This document shows positions 9,584-18,702 of a DNA stretch of 64,000 nucleotides, piece after piece. The DNA comes from Bacteroidales bacterium. Lineage in GTDB: Bacteria > Bacteroidota > Bacteroidia > Bacteroidales > P3. The translations under genes and the position numbers were made by a program. Under the pieces are notes generated by a model. It was not told where the DNA came from, did not search any database, and saw only the letters and a list, made by a program, of their open reading frames with translations. How positions within the stretch are numbered: the stretch's first letter is position 1; each line of letters opens with the position of its first letter. Location: NCBI GenBank assembly GCA_017559135.1, contig JAFYSZ010000003.1:183751-247750 (forward strand), in the 5' to 3' direction.

Positions 9584-10015
9584 ATGGGAATTAGTTTTGC
9601 ATTTCAAACAACTTGTAGTCTAAAAAATAGAACCGTTTTAAAGAAATGGATAAAAACAATCATTGAGAATAATAATAAAGAATTAGGAGAAATATCATAT
9701 ATCTTTTGTTCAGATGAACAATTGTTAGAAATAAATAAGGAATTTTTAAATCACGATTATTATACTGATATAATAACTTTTGATTATTCCGAGACAGATG
9801 TTGTTTCTGGTGATTTGTTTATTTCTATTGACAGGATAAAAGACAATGCTAAAATATTAAATATTCCTTACAAAGAAGAGTTGCATAGGGTTATTATTCA
9901 CGGGATTTTACACCTTTTAGGGAATAAAGATAAGACAGAAAGCGAAAGTAAAAAGATGAGATTGTTAGAAGATGAGTGCTTATCTGTTCTTTTTTCATTT
10001 TTAAACGAAAAATAA
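9584..10015 (+). CDS. ybeY: Endoribonuclease YbeY, rRNA maturation
   Basis: A 143-residue YbeY/UPF0054 metalloprotein involved in 16S rRNA 3' maturation and ribosome quality control. The metal motif reads HGILHLLGNKD, with H106 and H110 conserved. The third ligand of the canonical motif (H in GYDH) is not present; D116 occupies that place. From memory, Bacteroidota members often read GYKDK here, so this looks like a lineage feature rather than decay. It begins 6 bases after the upstream gene and ends directly before the mnmG ATG, so the three are probably co-translated. Confidence 0.92.
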   Translation: MGISFAFQTTCSLKNRTVLKKWIKTIIENNNKELGEISYIFCSDEQLLEINKEFLNHDYYTDIITFDYSETDVVSGDLFISIDRIKDNAKILNIPYKEELHRVIIHGILHLLGNKDKTESESKKMRLLEDECLSVLFSFLNEK

Positions 10016-11893
10016 ATGTTTCAAAAATTTGATATAATTGTCGTTGGCGCAGGTCATGCAGGCTGTGAGGCGGCTCATGCTTCGGCATTGATGGGAGCGG
10101 AAACTTTACTTATTACTCAAAATCTTAATGCTATTGCACAACTTTCGTGTAATCCTGCAATGGGAGGGGTAGCCAAAGGACAAATTGTAAGAGAAATAGA
10201 TGCCTTAGGTGGTTTGTCTGGGATAATTACCGATCAAAATACTATGCAATTTAGAATGCTCAATAGGAGCAAAGGTCCTGCTATGTGGAGTCCGCGAGCC
10301 CAAGTTGATAATGTTACATTTGGTATATCGTGGAGAAGGTATCTTGAAGGTGTTCCGCATCTGCAATTGTGGCAAGATGAGGTTGTGGATTTGATAATAA
10401 ACAATGGTGTTGTTGAAGGAGTAGTTACTAAAATTGGATTAAAGATAGATGCGAAGTCTGTTATATTAACTAATGGGACTTTCTTGAATGGGAAAATTCA
10501 TATTGGTGAAACAAATTTTGAAGGGGGAAGAATAGGAGAAGAAGCTTCAAAAGGATTGTCGGAAAAAATGCAAGAAATAGGTTTTGAAGTAGAAAAGCTA
10601 AAAACAGGAACACCTATGAGAGTTGTGGGTGAGACAATAGATTTTTCTATTCTTCAAGAACAAAAAGGAGATGATGATTCTGGACAATTTTCTTTCATAA
10701 ATTCAAAATTAGAACAAATAGAACAAAAGAGTTGTTTTCTTGCCTACACAAACGATGATGTACATAGTATTCTAAAAGAAGGCTTTGAAAAGTCGCCTAT
10801 GTTTCAAGGAAGAATACAAGGACGAGGTCCAAGATATTGTCCGTCAATAGAAGATAAGATTGAGAGATTTTCGGATAAAAATAAACATCAACTTTTTGTT
10901 GAACCAGAATCAAGGTTTACTAATCTGTATTATATAAATGGTTTTTCTTCTTCTTTGCCGTTAGAAATACAATATAAGGCACTTAGAACAATGCCTGGTT
11001 TTGAAAATGCAATAATTCAAAAACCTGGTTATGCAATAGAGTACGATTATTTTCCTCCAATACAACTAAAAGCAAATTTAGAAACGAAATTAATTAAAGG
11101 ATTATTCTTTGCAGGTCAAATAAATGGTACAACAGGTTATGAGGAGGCGGGTGCACAAGGCTTAATAGCAGGCATAAATGCTTGTATGACAATAGCAGAT
11201 AAGGAACCTGTAATTTTGAAACGTTCTGAAAGTTATATAGGTGTGTTGATTGATGATTTGATAACAAAAGGTGTTGATGAACCTTATAGAATGTTTACTT
11301 CAAGGGCCGAATATAGAATATTGTTGCGTCAAGATAATGCTGATCAAAGGCTTACGCCAATAGGTTATTCAATAGGATTGGCAAGTGAAGCGAGATTAAA
11401 AAAAATGGAGACCAAGAAAGAAAACATTAATAGAATAGTCAATTTTATCAAAAACAATAGTGCGTTTCCAGAAGAGGTTAATAAAAGTTTTCAAGGAATA
11501 AATACGCCTGCAATTACTCAAAAAACAAAACTTTCTCAATTGCTTTTAAGACCGCAAGTAGATTTACATCTATTGAAAAGTGATGTTGCTTATCTTAATA
11601 CGGAAATAAATAAAACTCCTGTTGAGATAAGAAATCAGGTAGAAGAATGTGCTGAAATACTCGTCAAATACGAAAGTTATATAAAGAAAGAAGAAGAAAT
11701 TGTAAATAAACTTTCTTACTTTGAAAATCTTGTAATAAAAGACGATTTTGATTATCATTCTTTAAAATCTCTATCATTTGAAGCAAGAGAGAAATTATCA
11801 AAAATCAGACCTAAAACGATAGGACAAGCAGGTCGTATAAGTGGAGTGTCGCCTGCTGATATTTCTGCTTTAATAGTTTATTTCGGACGATAA
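10016..11893 (+). CDS. mnmG: tRNA uridine-5-carboxymethylaminomethyl(34) synthesis enzyme MnmG
   Basis: A 625-residue FAD-dependent enzyme that, with MnmE, modifies the wobble uridine of certain tRNAs. The Rossmann FAD motif GAGHAGCEAA is at residues 11-20, and other signature segments (CNPAMGGVAKG, NGTFLNGKIHIG, GYEEAGAQGL) are intact. Length is normal. It starts with no gap after ybeY and is the last gene of the atpB-led operon. A weak AT-rich hairpin with a T-run follows at 11901-11925. Confidence 0.97.
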   Translation: MFQKFDIIVVGAGHAGCEAAHASALMGAETLLITQNLNAIAQLSCNPAMGGVAKGQIVREIDALGGLSGIITDQNTMQFRMLNRSKGPAMWSPRAQVDNVTFGISWRRYLEGVPHLQLWQDEVVDLIINNGVVEGVVTKIGLKIDAKSVILTNGTFLNGKIHIGETNFEGGRIGEEASKGLSEKMQEIGFEVEKLKTGTPMRVVGETIDFSILQEQKGDDDSGQFSFINSKLEQIEQKSCFLAYTNDDVHSILKEGFEKSPMFQGRIQGRGPRYCPSIEDKIERFSDKNKHQLFVEPESRFTNLYYINGFSSSLPLEIQYKALRTMPGFENAIIQKPGYAIEYDYFPPIQLKANLETKLIKGLFFAGQINGTTGYEEAGAQGLIAGINACMTIADKEPVILKRSESYIGVLIDDLITKGVDEPYRMFTSRAEYRILLRQDNADQRLTPIGYSIGLASEARLKKMETKKENINRIVNFIKNNSAFPEEVNKSFQGINTPAITQKTKLSQLLLRPQVDLHLLKSDVAYLNTEINKTPVEIRNQVEECAEILVKYESYIKKEEEIVNKLSYFENLVIKDDFDYHSLKSLSFEAREKLSKIRPKTIGQAGRISGVSPADISALIVYFGR

Positions 11894-11900
11894 GCCAAGA

Positions 11901-11925
11901 ACAAATTTTAATTAAAATTGTTTTT
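11901..11925 (+). terminator. Possible weak terminator after mnmG
   Basis: An inverted repeat made almost only of A and T (arms near 11901-11911 and 11911-11920), followed by five T. It lies 8 bases after the mnmG stop and before the mmdA promoter. The stem is weak, so this is tentative. Confidence 0.35.
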
Positions 11926-11963
11926 AGTGTAGTATAATTTGTTAAAGAAAAAAAGTTTTTTTG

Positions 11964-11971
11964 TATCTTTG
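11964..11971 (+). promoter_or_regulatory. -7 box for the mmdA unit; rules out an upstream start
   Basis: TATCTTTG matches TAnnTTTG. A TTTG at 11938-11941 lies 22 bases upstream, slightly long. The box falls inside a potential N-terminal extension beginning with TTG at 11961, which shows that this extension is not translated and that mmdA starts at 12015. Confidence 0.65.
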
Positions 11972-12014
11972 CCGAAATTTTTATGTAAATTTGTTTAAAC
12001 TAAATATTTTTATT

Positions 12015-13562
12015 ATGTCAGTTAATAACAAAACAAAAGAGCTTCAAACAAGAATGCAGGTAGTGCTTCAAGGGGGAGGAGAAAAAGCAATAGAGAAGCA
12101 AAAAGCTACAGGAAAGCTCACAGCAAGAGAAAGAATAGTTCAATTATTAGATGAAGGTTCATTTCATGAATATGATTTATTCATACAACATGCTGGACGT
12201 GATTTTGGAATGGAAAAGAAAGAACTTCCAGGCGATGGTGTAGTAACAGGAACAGGTACAATCAATGGATACCCTGTTTGTATATATGCCCAAGACTTTA
12301 CAGTTGCAGGAGGTTCTCTTGGACTAATGCATGCAAAGAAGATTTGTAAGATAATGGATCATGCAATGAAATTAAGAATCCCTATCGTGGGAATTAATGA
12401 TTCAGGTGGAGCAAGAATACAAGAAGGAGTCAATGCTCTGTCAGGTTATGGTGATATTTTTTATCGTAATACAATGGCATCAGGAGTAATTCCTCAAATA
12501 TCTGTTATCTTAGGTCCTTGTGCAGGAGGTGCGGTTTATTCACCTGCATTAACAGATTTCGTGTTCGTTGTGGATAAAATTTCAAAAATGTTTATCACAG
12601 GACCTGAAGTAATAAAGACAGTGTTAGGGGAAGAAATATCTCAAGAAGATTTAGGAGGAGCAAGAGTTCATGCAGAAATATCTGGTAATGCTCATTTCTT
12701 TGCAGAAAGCGAACAAGAATGTTTTGATCAAATAAAGAGTTTGTTTACATATATTCCTTGGAATAATACAAAGAAAGCAGAATCATTTGAATCAAAAAAA
12801 CCAAAAATTAAAGATTATAAAATTAATAACATATTCCCTTCAGACCCAGCACAACCATACGATGTTAGAAATATCATTAAGAGTATAGTTGATGGTTCTG
12901 AATTTTTGGAAGTTCAAGAATTGTTTGCTCCAAATATTGTGATCGGTTTTGCAAGAATAAATGGAGATACTGTAGGATTTGTAGCAAATCAACCGATAGC
13001 ATTAGCTGGAGTTTTAGATTGTAATTCGTCAGATAAAGCGGCAAGATTCATAAGATTCTGTGACGCATTCAATATTCCATTAGTAACACTAGAAGACTTG
13101 CCAGGATATTTGCCAGGCGTTGATCAAGAACATGCAGGTGTTATTCGCCATGGAGCAAAGATACTTTACGCATATTCAGAAGCTACTGTTCCAAAAATTA
13201 CAATTATTTTAAGAAAAGCATACGGAGGTGGGTATATTGCAATGTGTTCTTCGCACTTAAAAGCTGACTTTGTATTCGCATGGCCAACAGCAGAAATAGC
13301 AGTAATGGGACCAGAAGGAGCGGCAAATATTGTATTTAGGAATGAAATTATGAATTCTGAAAATCCAGAACAAACACGTAAGGAAAAAATTGCAGAATAC
13401 AAACAAAAATTTGCGAATCCATATGTGGCAGCTTCTTATGGGTATGTTGATGCCGTTATACAACCAGCAGAAACAAGAGATTATATTGTACATGCTTTAG
13501 AAATGTGCAAAAATAAAGTACAAGTAAATCCAGAAAAAAAACACGGATTACCTCCATTCTAA
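12015..13562 (+). CDS. mmdA: Biotin-dependent acyl-CoA carboxyltransferase (methylmalonyl-/propionyl-CoA type)
   Basis: This 515-residue carboxyltransferase of the MmdA/PccB family moves CO2 between a biotin carrier and an acyl-CoA. Crotonase-like halves are visible, with oxyanion-type segments such as NDSGGARIQEG, GPCAGGAVYSPA and RKAYGGGYIAMCS. Open frame extends upstream to a TTG at 11961, but that part covers the promoter -7 box, so the ATG at 12015 is chosen. The small biotin carrier follows 47 bases later. In propionate-forming Bacteroidales the enzyme is usually methylmalonyl-CoA decarboxylase, whose membrane beta and small delta subunits are not adjacent here. Decarboxylase versus propionyl-CoA carboxylase cannot be decided from the window. 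Confidence 0.88.
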   Translation: MSVNNKTKELQTRMQVVLQGGGEKAIEKQKATGKLTARERIVQLLDEGSFHEYDLFIQHAGRDFGMEKKELPGDGVVTGTGTINGYPVCIYAQDFTVAGGSLGLMHAKKICKIMDHAMKLRIPIVGINDSGGARIQEGVNALSGYGDIFYRNTMASGVIPQISVILGPCAGGAVYSPALTDFVFVVDKISKMFITGPEVIKTVLGEEISQEDLGGARVHAEISGNAHFFAESEQECFDQIKSLFTYIPWNNTKKAESFESKKPKIKDYKINNIFPSDPAQPYDVRNIIKSIVDGSEFLEVQELFAPNIVIGFARINGDTVGFVANQPIALAGVLDCNSSDKAARFIRFCDAFNIPLVTLEDLPGYLPGVDQEHAGVIRHGAKILYAYSEATVPKITIILRKAYGGGYIAMCSSHLKADFVFAWPTAEIAVMGPEGAANIVFRNEIMNSENPEQTRKEKIAEYKQKFANPYVAASYGYVDAVIQPAETRDYIVHALEMCKNKVQVNPEKKHGLPPF

Positions 13563-13609
13563 AAATGGAATAAAAGAAAAAAATCTCATTAATCAAAAAA
13601 AGAAAAGAA

Positions 13610-13885
13610 ATGGCAGACAATAAAGATATAAGAACTCATTACAGACAATTATATGTAAAGGTTGCACCAGGAGAAATATATGCATTCATACCTGGAACAA
13701 TATTAGATGTGTTTGTAACAGAAGGACAAAAAGTAAAAAAAGGAGAATCATTGTGTTGCTTGCACGCAATGAAGATGGATAATCAGATATGTTCAACAAT
13801 AGATGGCGTAGTAAAAAGCGTTAATATAGAAAAAGGACAAACAGTAAGCAAAAACGATGTACTAATAGAAGTAGTAAACGAATAA
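13610..13885 (+). CDS. Biotin carboxyl carrier protein
   Basis: A 91-residue, essentially single-domain biotinyl carrier. The biotinylation motif reads AMKM (residues 53-56), with K55 the predicted biotin attachment site, inside a typical barrel-sandwich (PGTILDVFVTEGQKVKKGE before it, GVVKSVNIEKGQTVSKND after). It probably serves the carboxyltransferase encoded just upstream, as the gamma-type subunit does in methylmalonyl-CoA decarboxylase. Unlike many gamma subunits it lacks a long Ala/Pro-rich linker. Confidence 0.92.
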   Translation: MADNKDIRTHYRQLYVKVAPGEIYAFIPGTILDVFVTEGQKVKKGESLCCLHAMKMDNQICSTIDGVVKSVNIEKGQTVSKNDVLIEVVNE

Positions 13886-13929
13886 ATTTATACGTTTACT
13901 AAATATTAATAAAAACATAAGAAAGGAAA

Positions 13930-15759
13930 ATGAGAAAAACAGTATCGATATTGACTTTCCTCGGAATAGTATTCTTAATGGCTTCTTGTGGGAGCATAAA
14001 AACGATGCAAACAAAACACAATGAGGTAAGGTATCAAATATCACCTAATCCGATGGAAGTACATGCGGATAGAGTAATAGTAACCATAAATGGAAACATA
14101 CCAGAAAACTATTTTCAAAAGAAAGCAGTAGTTTACTTGCAACCCGTTTTAACATGGGAAACAGGAGAAGTGATTCTTTCTCCAATGAACCTTAAAGGCT
14201 CAAAAGTAGATGGTAATGGAAAAACCATAGAAAAAGGCTCGGGAGGAAGATTCGTATATAAAGATACTGTGGCATATCGTCAAGGAATGGAAAGTGCCAA
14301 ATTATTCCTAAATCCAATAGCATATAAAGCCTCAGAAGTTAATGAAGCAAATGCAACTTGGAGCGAAGCGATGGAAAATCCAGGAGCAATAAAATTAGGT
14401 AATGTAAAAATTACAGAAGGTATAAACTCCACATCAAATAGAGTAGACATAAGAGGAGATTTAAGCATAGCACCATCAAATTACAATGTAAGGACAGACG
14501 AAATAATGGCAACCGATGTTTATTTCACCGTAAATATGTCAGATGTCAATTGGAATAACAAATTAAACAAACAAATGGATTCCAAGAAAAATTACGAAAG
14601 TATGAAGAGTTACATAGTAAACAATCAAGTGCCTCGTCAAATCTTCGTAAACGCTTGGGCATCGCCAGAAGGTGAAGAAACATTCAACATTGGTCTTTCA
14701 AAGAAAAGAGCGGAGTCTGTTGTAAACTTAGTAGATAAGATGCTCACAGAAGCACTTACCGAAAGAGCAAAAATAGAAAACATAAAAAAAGCAGATATCC
14801 AAAAATACGTTGAAGAAGCAAAACAAGACGTAGTCATAACTTCTAGTGCAAAAGGAGAAGACTGGGAAAACTTCTTACGATTAGTAGAAGGCTCATCATT
14901 AAGGGAAAAGAACACAGTCATAAACGTAGTAAAATCACAACCAGACAGAATAAGAAGAGAACAAGAAATCAGAAATATGTCTGTAATCTTTAATCAAATA
15001 GAAAGTGAGATACTACCAACATTAAGAAGAGGTGAAATCGCATTTAATTTCTCAGGAGTACAAAAAACAGAACAAGAAGTAGCCAAAATGGCGATTACAA
15101 ATCCAGACAATCTTACCTTTGACGAATTGATGTATGCGGCATCGCTAACACACAATTATGCAACAAAACTACAAATCTACACAGCAGCAACAGAAAGATT
15201 CGCATCAGAATGGGCAGGCTGGAATAACGCAGGAGCAATCGCTTTATACCTAAATCAATTAGAAGACTCTAAAAGATTTTTAGAAACAGCCGACAAATTA
15301 TCTCCAAACAATGGAATGATATTAGCAAACCTTTCTTTAATGGCATTAGCATATAAAGACATAGAATTAGCGGATCATTACGTGCAAAGAGCAATCGAAG
15401 CAGGAAATGACCAAGCAGAGATGAACCAAGCAATAATCCTAATCAAACAAGCAAGATACGAAGAAGCAGCAGAACAACTTGACGGAAGAAAATGCACATA
15501 CAATTTAGCGTTGTTGCAACTTCTAACAGGAAATACAGGAAATGCAATTCGTACATTAGATTGTTGCATGGATCAAACATCAGAAGTACATTATTTAAGA
15601 GCAGTTTGTTATGCAAGATTAGACGATGTTCCAGGTTTGTTAAAGAATCTAAGAGAAGCATGCCAACAAGAACCAGCGTATAAGTATCAAGCAAAACACG
15701 ATCTTGAATTTAGACGTTACCAATCGTTGATAGAATTCCAAGATATCGTAAACAACTAA
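13930..15759 (+). CDS. Lipoprotein with OmpA-like domain and TPR repeats
   Basis: A 609-residue exported lipoprotein with lipobox cysteine C20 (LMASCGS). An OmpA C-terminal-like segment at about residues 240-262 (NAWASPEGEETFN, then LSKKRAESV) resembles the peptidoglycan-binding motif but is followed by a long helical insertion. From about residue 390 to the end there are tetratricopeptide-like helical pairs. It is probably anchored in the outer membrane, facing the periplasm. It lies 44 bases after the biotin carrier gene and ends at a strong terminator, so it may share that transcript. I do not recognise a named orthologue; a structural or assembly role is inference from the domains only. 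Confidence 0.7.
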   Translation: MRKTVSILTFLGIVFLMASCGSIKTMQTKHNEVRYQISPNPMEVHADRVIVTINGNIPENYFQKKAVVYLQPVLTWETGEVILSPMNLKGSKVDGNGKTIEKGSGGRFVYKDTVAYRQGMESAKLFLNPIAYKASEVNEANATWSEAMENPGAIKLGNVKITEGINSTSNRVDIRGDLSIAPSNYNVRTDEIMATDVYFTVNMSDVNWNNKLNKQMDSKKNYESMKSYIVNNQVPRQIFVNAWASPEGEETFNIGLSKKRAESVVNLVDKMLTEALTERAKIENIKKADIQKYVEEAKQDVVITSSAKGEDWENFLRLVEGSSLREKNTVINVVKSQPDRIRREQEIRNMSVIFNQIESEILPTLRRGEIAFNFSGVQKTEQEVAKMAITNPDNLTFDELMYAASLTHNYATKLQIYTAATERFASEWAGWNNAGAIALYLNQLEDSKRFLETADKLSPNNGMILANLSLMALAYKDIELADHYVQRAIEAGNDQAEMNQAIILIKQARYEEAAEQLDGRKCTYNLALLQLLTGNTGNAIRTLDCCMDQTSEVHYLRAVCYARLDDVPGLLKNLREACQQEPAYKYQAKHDLEFRRYQSLIEFQDIVNN

Positions 15760-15782
15760 AAATAAAATTTAGAAACAATTCT

Positions 15783-15825
15783 AAAAAATCCGAGATGCCA
15801 AAAACGTCTCGGATTTTTTAGTTAT
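15783..15825 (+). terminator. Rho-independent terminator after the OmpA/TPR lipoprotein
   Basis: A 13-base stem (15783-15795 with 15807-15819; core ATCCGAGA/TCTCGGAT), an 11-base loop and a T-rich tail. It ends the mmdA-carrier-lipoprotein unit. Confidence 0.85.
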
Positions 15826-15998
15826 TTTTTTTCTATGATTTATGAAAATAAAACAGCGTTTTAGCAAATTATTTCTTTGATTTATTTTGCAAAAGCATTG
15901 ACTTTTTAGATTTTGTAATTATTATGAAATTTTTTTTCTTCAAAACTGAAACGCTTTGGTAAAAAATCTTGTCTTTATAGTGTAACAACTAAATTAAA

Positions 15999-16004
15999 AG
16001 GAGG
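15999..16004 (+). promoter_or_regulatory. Strong Shine-Dalgarno site, rare in this genome
   Basis: AGGAGG sits 7 bases before the ATG at 16012 and fixes that start. Most genes in the window have only A-rich leaders, as usual for Bacteroidota, so a full consensus site stands out. Confidence 0.7.
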
Positions 16005-16011
16005 ACAAGAG

Positions 16012-16600
16012 ATGAAAAAATCATTGTTTTTGATTTGTGCAACATTGTTTGCAAATATGCTTTTGGCACAAAGTCAGTTTACTATTGACTATTTAACTTA
16101 TAAAGTCTTAAATGAAGATGAGGTTGAAGTGATTGACTGTGTGGATTCTATTGGTGTTGTTGAAATTCCTGCAACAGTTACTTATGATTCAAAGACTTAC
16201 ACTGTTACAGCAATCAATGGCATTAACAATAGTACGGGTTGTTGGTTCGCAGCTTTTTATAATAATCAGCGTTTGCACTCTGTAACAATTCCTAATACGA
16301 TTACTTCAATTGGAGAGCAGGCTTTCTGTTTTTGTACAAACTTAGATTCAATTATTATCCCCAATAGTGTTACTTATATAGGAGAAAGAGCCTTTTATAG
16401 TTGCACCTCTTTAAAATATGCTTTGATTGGTGATGGTGTTACAACAATTGACATTCAAGCATTTCAGAATAGTAGTAATTTATCAGATGACTTTCAATAA
16501 TACATCTGCAATAAATATAAGTGATTTACCAAAAGGAGTTTATTATCTGATACTATACACAAATAATCAGCCAATATTGCAAAAAATAATCAAGCAATAA
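16012..16600 (+). pseudogene. Broken BspA-type LRR protein with out-of-frame T9SS sorting tail
   Basis: From the ATG at 16012 a signal peptide (ending LLAQSQ) and several BspA-type leucine-rich repeats (e.g. SVTIPNTITSIGEQAF, IIPNSVTYIGERAF) are encoded, up to a stop at 16498-16500 after 162 residues. In the +1 frame, codons 16487-16600 encode SAINISDLPKGVYYLILYT...IIKQ, which is the end of a T9SS type A C-terminal sorting domain. An intact gene would have the rest of the repeats and the sorting domain in one frame. The simplest reading is an internal deletion or frameshift that joined the front of the gene to its last 37 codons. The front part could still be secreted but would lack the sorting signal. 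Confidence 0.75.
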
Positions 16601-16662
16601 CTCTAATTTTTTATAATTTAGTGTAAAATATTGAAGTTTCAGAGTGATGATTCTGCTAATTT

Positions 16663-18627
16663 TTACGGAATCATTACTCTTCCTAATTGTTTTGCAATAT
16701 CATTTCTTATATTAATGGATCTTTGTAGAGTTTTTAGCCATTCTAATTGTTCTTCTCCTTGTGTTTTGAAAACTTGTTCTTCTATTTCTTTAATATATCC
16801 ATTGATTTTGTAGAGCTTAAAGTCTAAAAGAGTATCACGAACATACTTATCTATGGTTTCAATATCGTCAGGCTGAGGAACTTTTATTTCATTTTCTTCC
16901 CATTTTGGGCTTATAGAATATTTATTCATTACCAAATCAGTTGCTAACTTTGAAATCTCTTGATTTTGGTTAGAAGTAAAAAGACTTAATTCTGGAATAG
17001 ATTCTTTATTGTATATAAAATCGCTATAAATTGTAAATATTTCGTTAAATAACTTGTGCTTAAAAGCAATATCATCGCTAATTATATCGCAAACAACAAA
17101 GTTTGCAACATACAAATCTTTCTTTTCTTTAATTCCTTCGCTATTAAAAATTTCTTGCGTAGTTATTCTGTTCCCATAGTTAAACAATAAAGAAATAATT
17201 GCTCGTTCTACAATATATTCTTTTTCAATTTCTTTTACATCAATCGGCTTTTCAACAACAGTTTCATTTTCTTGAACCTCTTGTTCTGTATTTTCTTGTT
17301 TAAAATTTGTTTTTAGCGATTTGTTTTTAAGAATTTTTGCAAGTTCTGAACCGAGAATTTCTTCTTTTACATTTAAAAGTTTACTACATTGTTGCAAATA
17401 AGCATCTCTTTCCAACAAATCTGGTACCAAAGCAATTGTTTCAACAATATTTCTTGTTAAATCAGCCCTTTTTATAGGATCATCTTGTGCGTCAGAGAGC
17501 AAAAGATTTGTTTTATACAAGATAAAATTCTCTGCGTTATTCTTTATGAAATTTTTAAACTCATCTTGCGTGTGTTTTCTTGCGAAAGAATCGGGGTCTT
17601 CATTGTTTGGGAACAGTAAAGTCTTTACATGTAAACCTTGTTCCAACAAAAGATTAACTGCTTTAAAAGTTGCCTTTATTCCAGCACTATCTCCGTCATA
17701 TAGAAGAGTAACATTTTTTGTGTAACGCTTGATTAGTCTTATTTGCTCTTCGGTTAAGGCTGTTCCAGAAGTTGCTACAACATTTGTTACTGCGTTTTGA
17801 TTCATCATAACAACGTCCATATTCCCCTCAACCAAGAAACACTCGTCTTGTTTAACGATTTCGTTCTTCGCAAGATGCAATCCAAATAGTACTTTACCTT
17901 TTGAGTAAATTAAACTTTCGGGAGAATTTACATATTTGGCTTTTACTTTGTCTGTTCTTAAAGTTCGAGCCGAAAAACCTAAGACTCTTCCGCCTATATT
18001 ATAGATTGGAAAACATACTCTGCCACGAAATCTATCGTAAAGGCTGCCATCGTTAGAGTTTACAAGACTTACGCCAGCGTTTACAAGTTCTTCTTTTGTA
18101 AAACCCTTTTCTAAGGCTTTTTTTGAGAAGTCATCTCCCGTTTCTTTGCAGTATCCAATTCCCCAACGCTTTATTGTTTCTTCTTCAAGTTCTCTTTCTT
18201 TTAAGTAAGACAAGCCTATGCTTTTTCCTTCTGCGTCTGTGAATAGAATTTCTTGGAAATATTTTTGTGCAAAGTCGTTTATTTGATATATTCTGTCTCT
18301 TTCGCTTTGTTGAGCAATCTCTTCTTGTGTTAAAACTTGCTCTTCTATTTGTATTCCATACTTATTTGCCAACCAACGCAAGGCTTCGGGATATGTATAA
18401 TGTTCGTGCTTCATTAAAAAAGCGACTGAGTCTCCTCCTTCGCCACATCCGAAACATTTAAATATGCCTTTTGCAGGATTTACATTAAAAGACGGAGTTT
18501 TTTCGTTGTGAAAAGGACATAAACCAATGTAATTGACACCTCTTTTGCGAAGTTCAACAAAATTACCGACTACTTCTTCAATGCGAGCAGCGTTAATAAT
18601 CTTCTCTATGTCCTCTCTTTTTATCAT
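16663..18627 (-). CDS. dnaG: DNA primase
   Basis: This 654-residue primase makes RNA primers at the replication fork. The N-terminal CHC2 zinc finger uses C37, H40, C58 and C61 (CPFHNEKTPSF ... KCFGCGEGG). The catalytic TOPRIM domain shows LVEGNMDVV and YDGDSAG with its acidic residues. The C-terminal part, about residues 430-654, is the divergent helicase-binding region. Length is normal for Bacteroidota. The gene stands alone on the minus strand; a -7 box at 18638-18645 precedes it. Confidence 0.97.
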   Translation of the reverse strand: MIKREDIEKIINAARIEEVVGNFVELRKRGVNYIGLCPFHNEKTPSFNVNPAKGIFKCFGCGEGGDSVAFLMKHEHYTYPEALRWLANKYGIQIEEQVLTQEEIAQQSERDRIYQINDFAQKYFQEILFTDAEGKSIGLSYLKERELEEETIKRWGIGYCKETGDDFSKKALEKGFTKEELVNAGVSLVNSNDGSLYDRFRGRVCFPIYNIGGRVLGFSARTLRTDKVKAKYVNSPESLIYSKGKVLFGLHLAKNEIVKQDECFLVEGNMDVVMMNQNAVTNVVATSGTALTEEQIRLIKRYTKNVTLLYDGDSAGIKATFKAVNLLLEQGLHVKTLLFPNNEDPDSFARKHTQDEFKNFIKNNAENFILYKTNLLLSDAQDDPIKRADLTRNIVETIALVPDLLERDAYLQQCSKLLNVKEEILGSELAKILKNKSLKTNFKQENTEQEVQENETVVEKPIDVKEIEKEYIVERAIISLLFNYGNRITTQEIFNSEGIKEKKDLYVANFVVCDIISDDIAFKHKLFNEIFTIYSDFIYNKESIPELSLFTSNQNQEISKLATDLVMNKYSISPKWEENEIKVPQPDDIETIDKYVRDTLLDFKLYKINGYIKEIEEQVFKTQGEEQLEWLKTLQRSINIRNDIAKQLGRVMIP

Positions 18628-18637
18628 AATTCTTTTG

Positions 18638-18645
18638 CAAATATA
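18638..18645 (-). promoter_or_regulatory. -7 box for dnaG
   Basis: The minus strand reads TATATTTG, matching TAnnTTTG, 10 bases before the dnaG start. No -33 element is visible at normal spacing. Confidence 0.45.
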
Positions 18646-18702
18646 CGTTTTTTATTGATTTTGACGTTATAAACAATCGAATTAAGAAAAAAACTCTTTG
18701 AA

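Noticed and set aside
16641..16680. Hairpin at the end of dnaG (arms 16641-16655 and 16666-16680)
   Set aside because: The stem is good but no T-run follows on the minus strand, and it overlaps the last dnaG codons. It is not called as a terminator; it could slow decay of the mRNA end.
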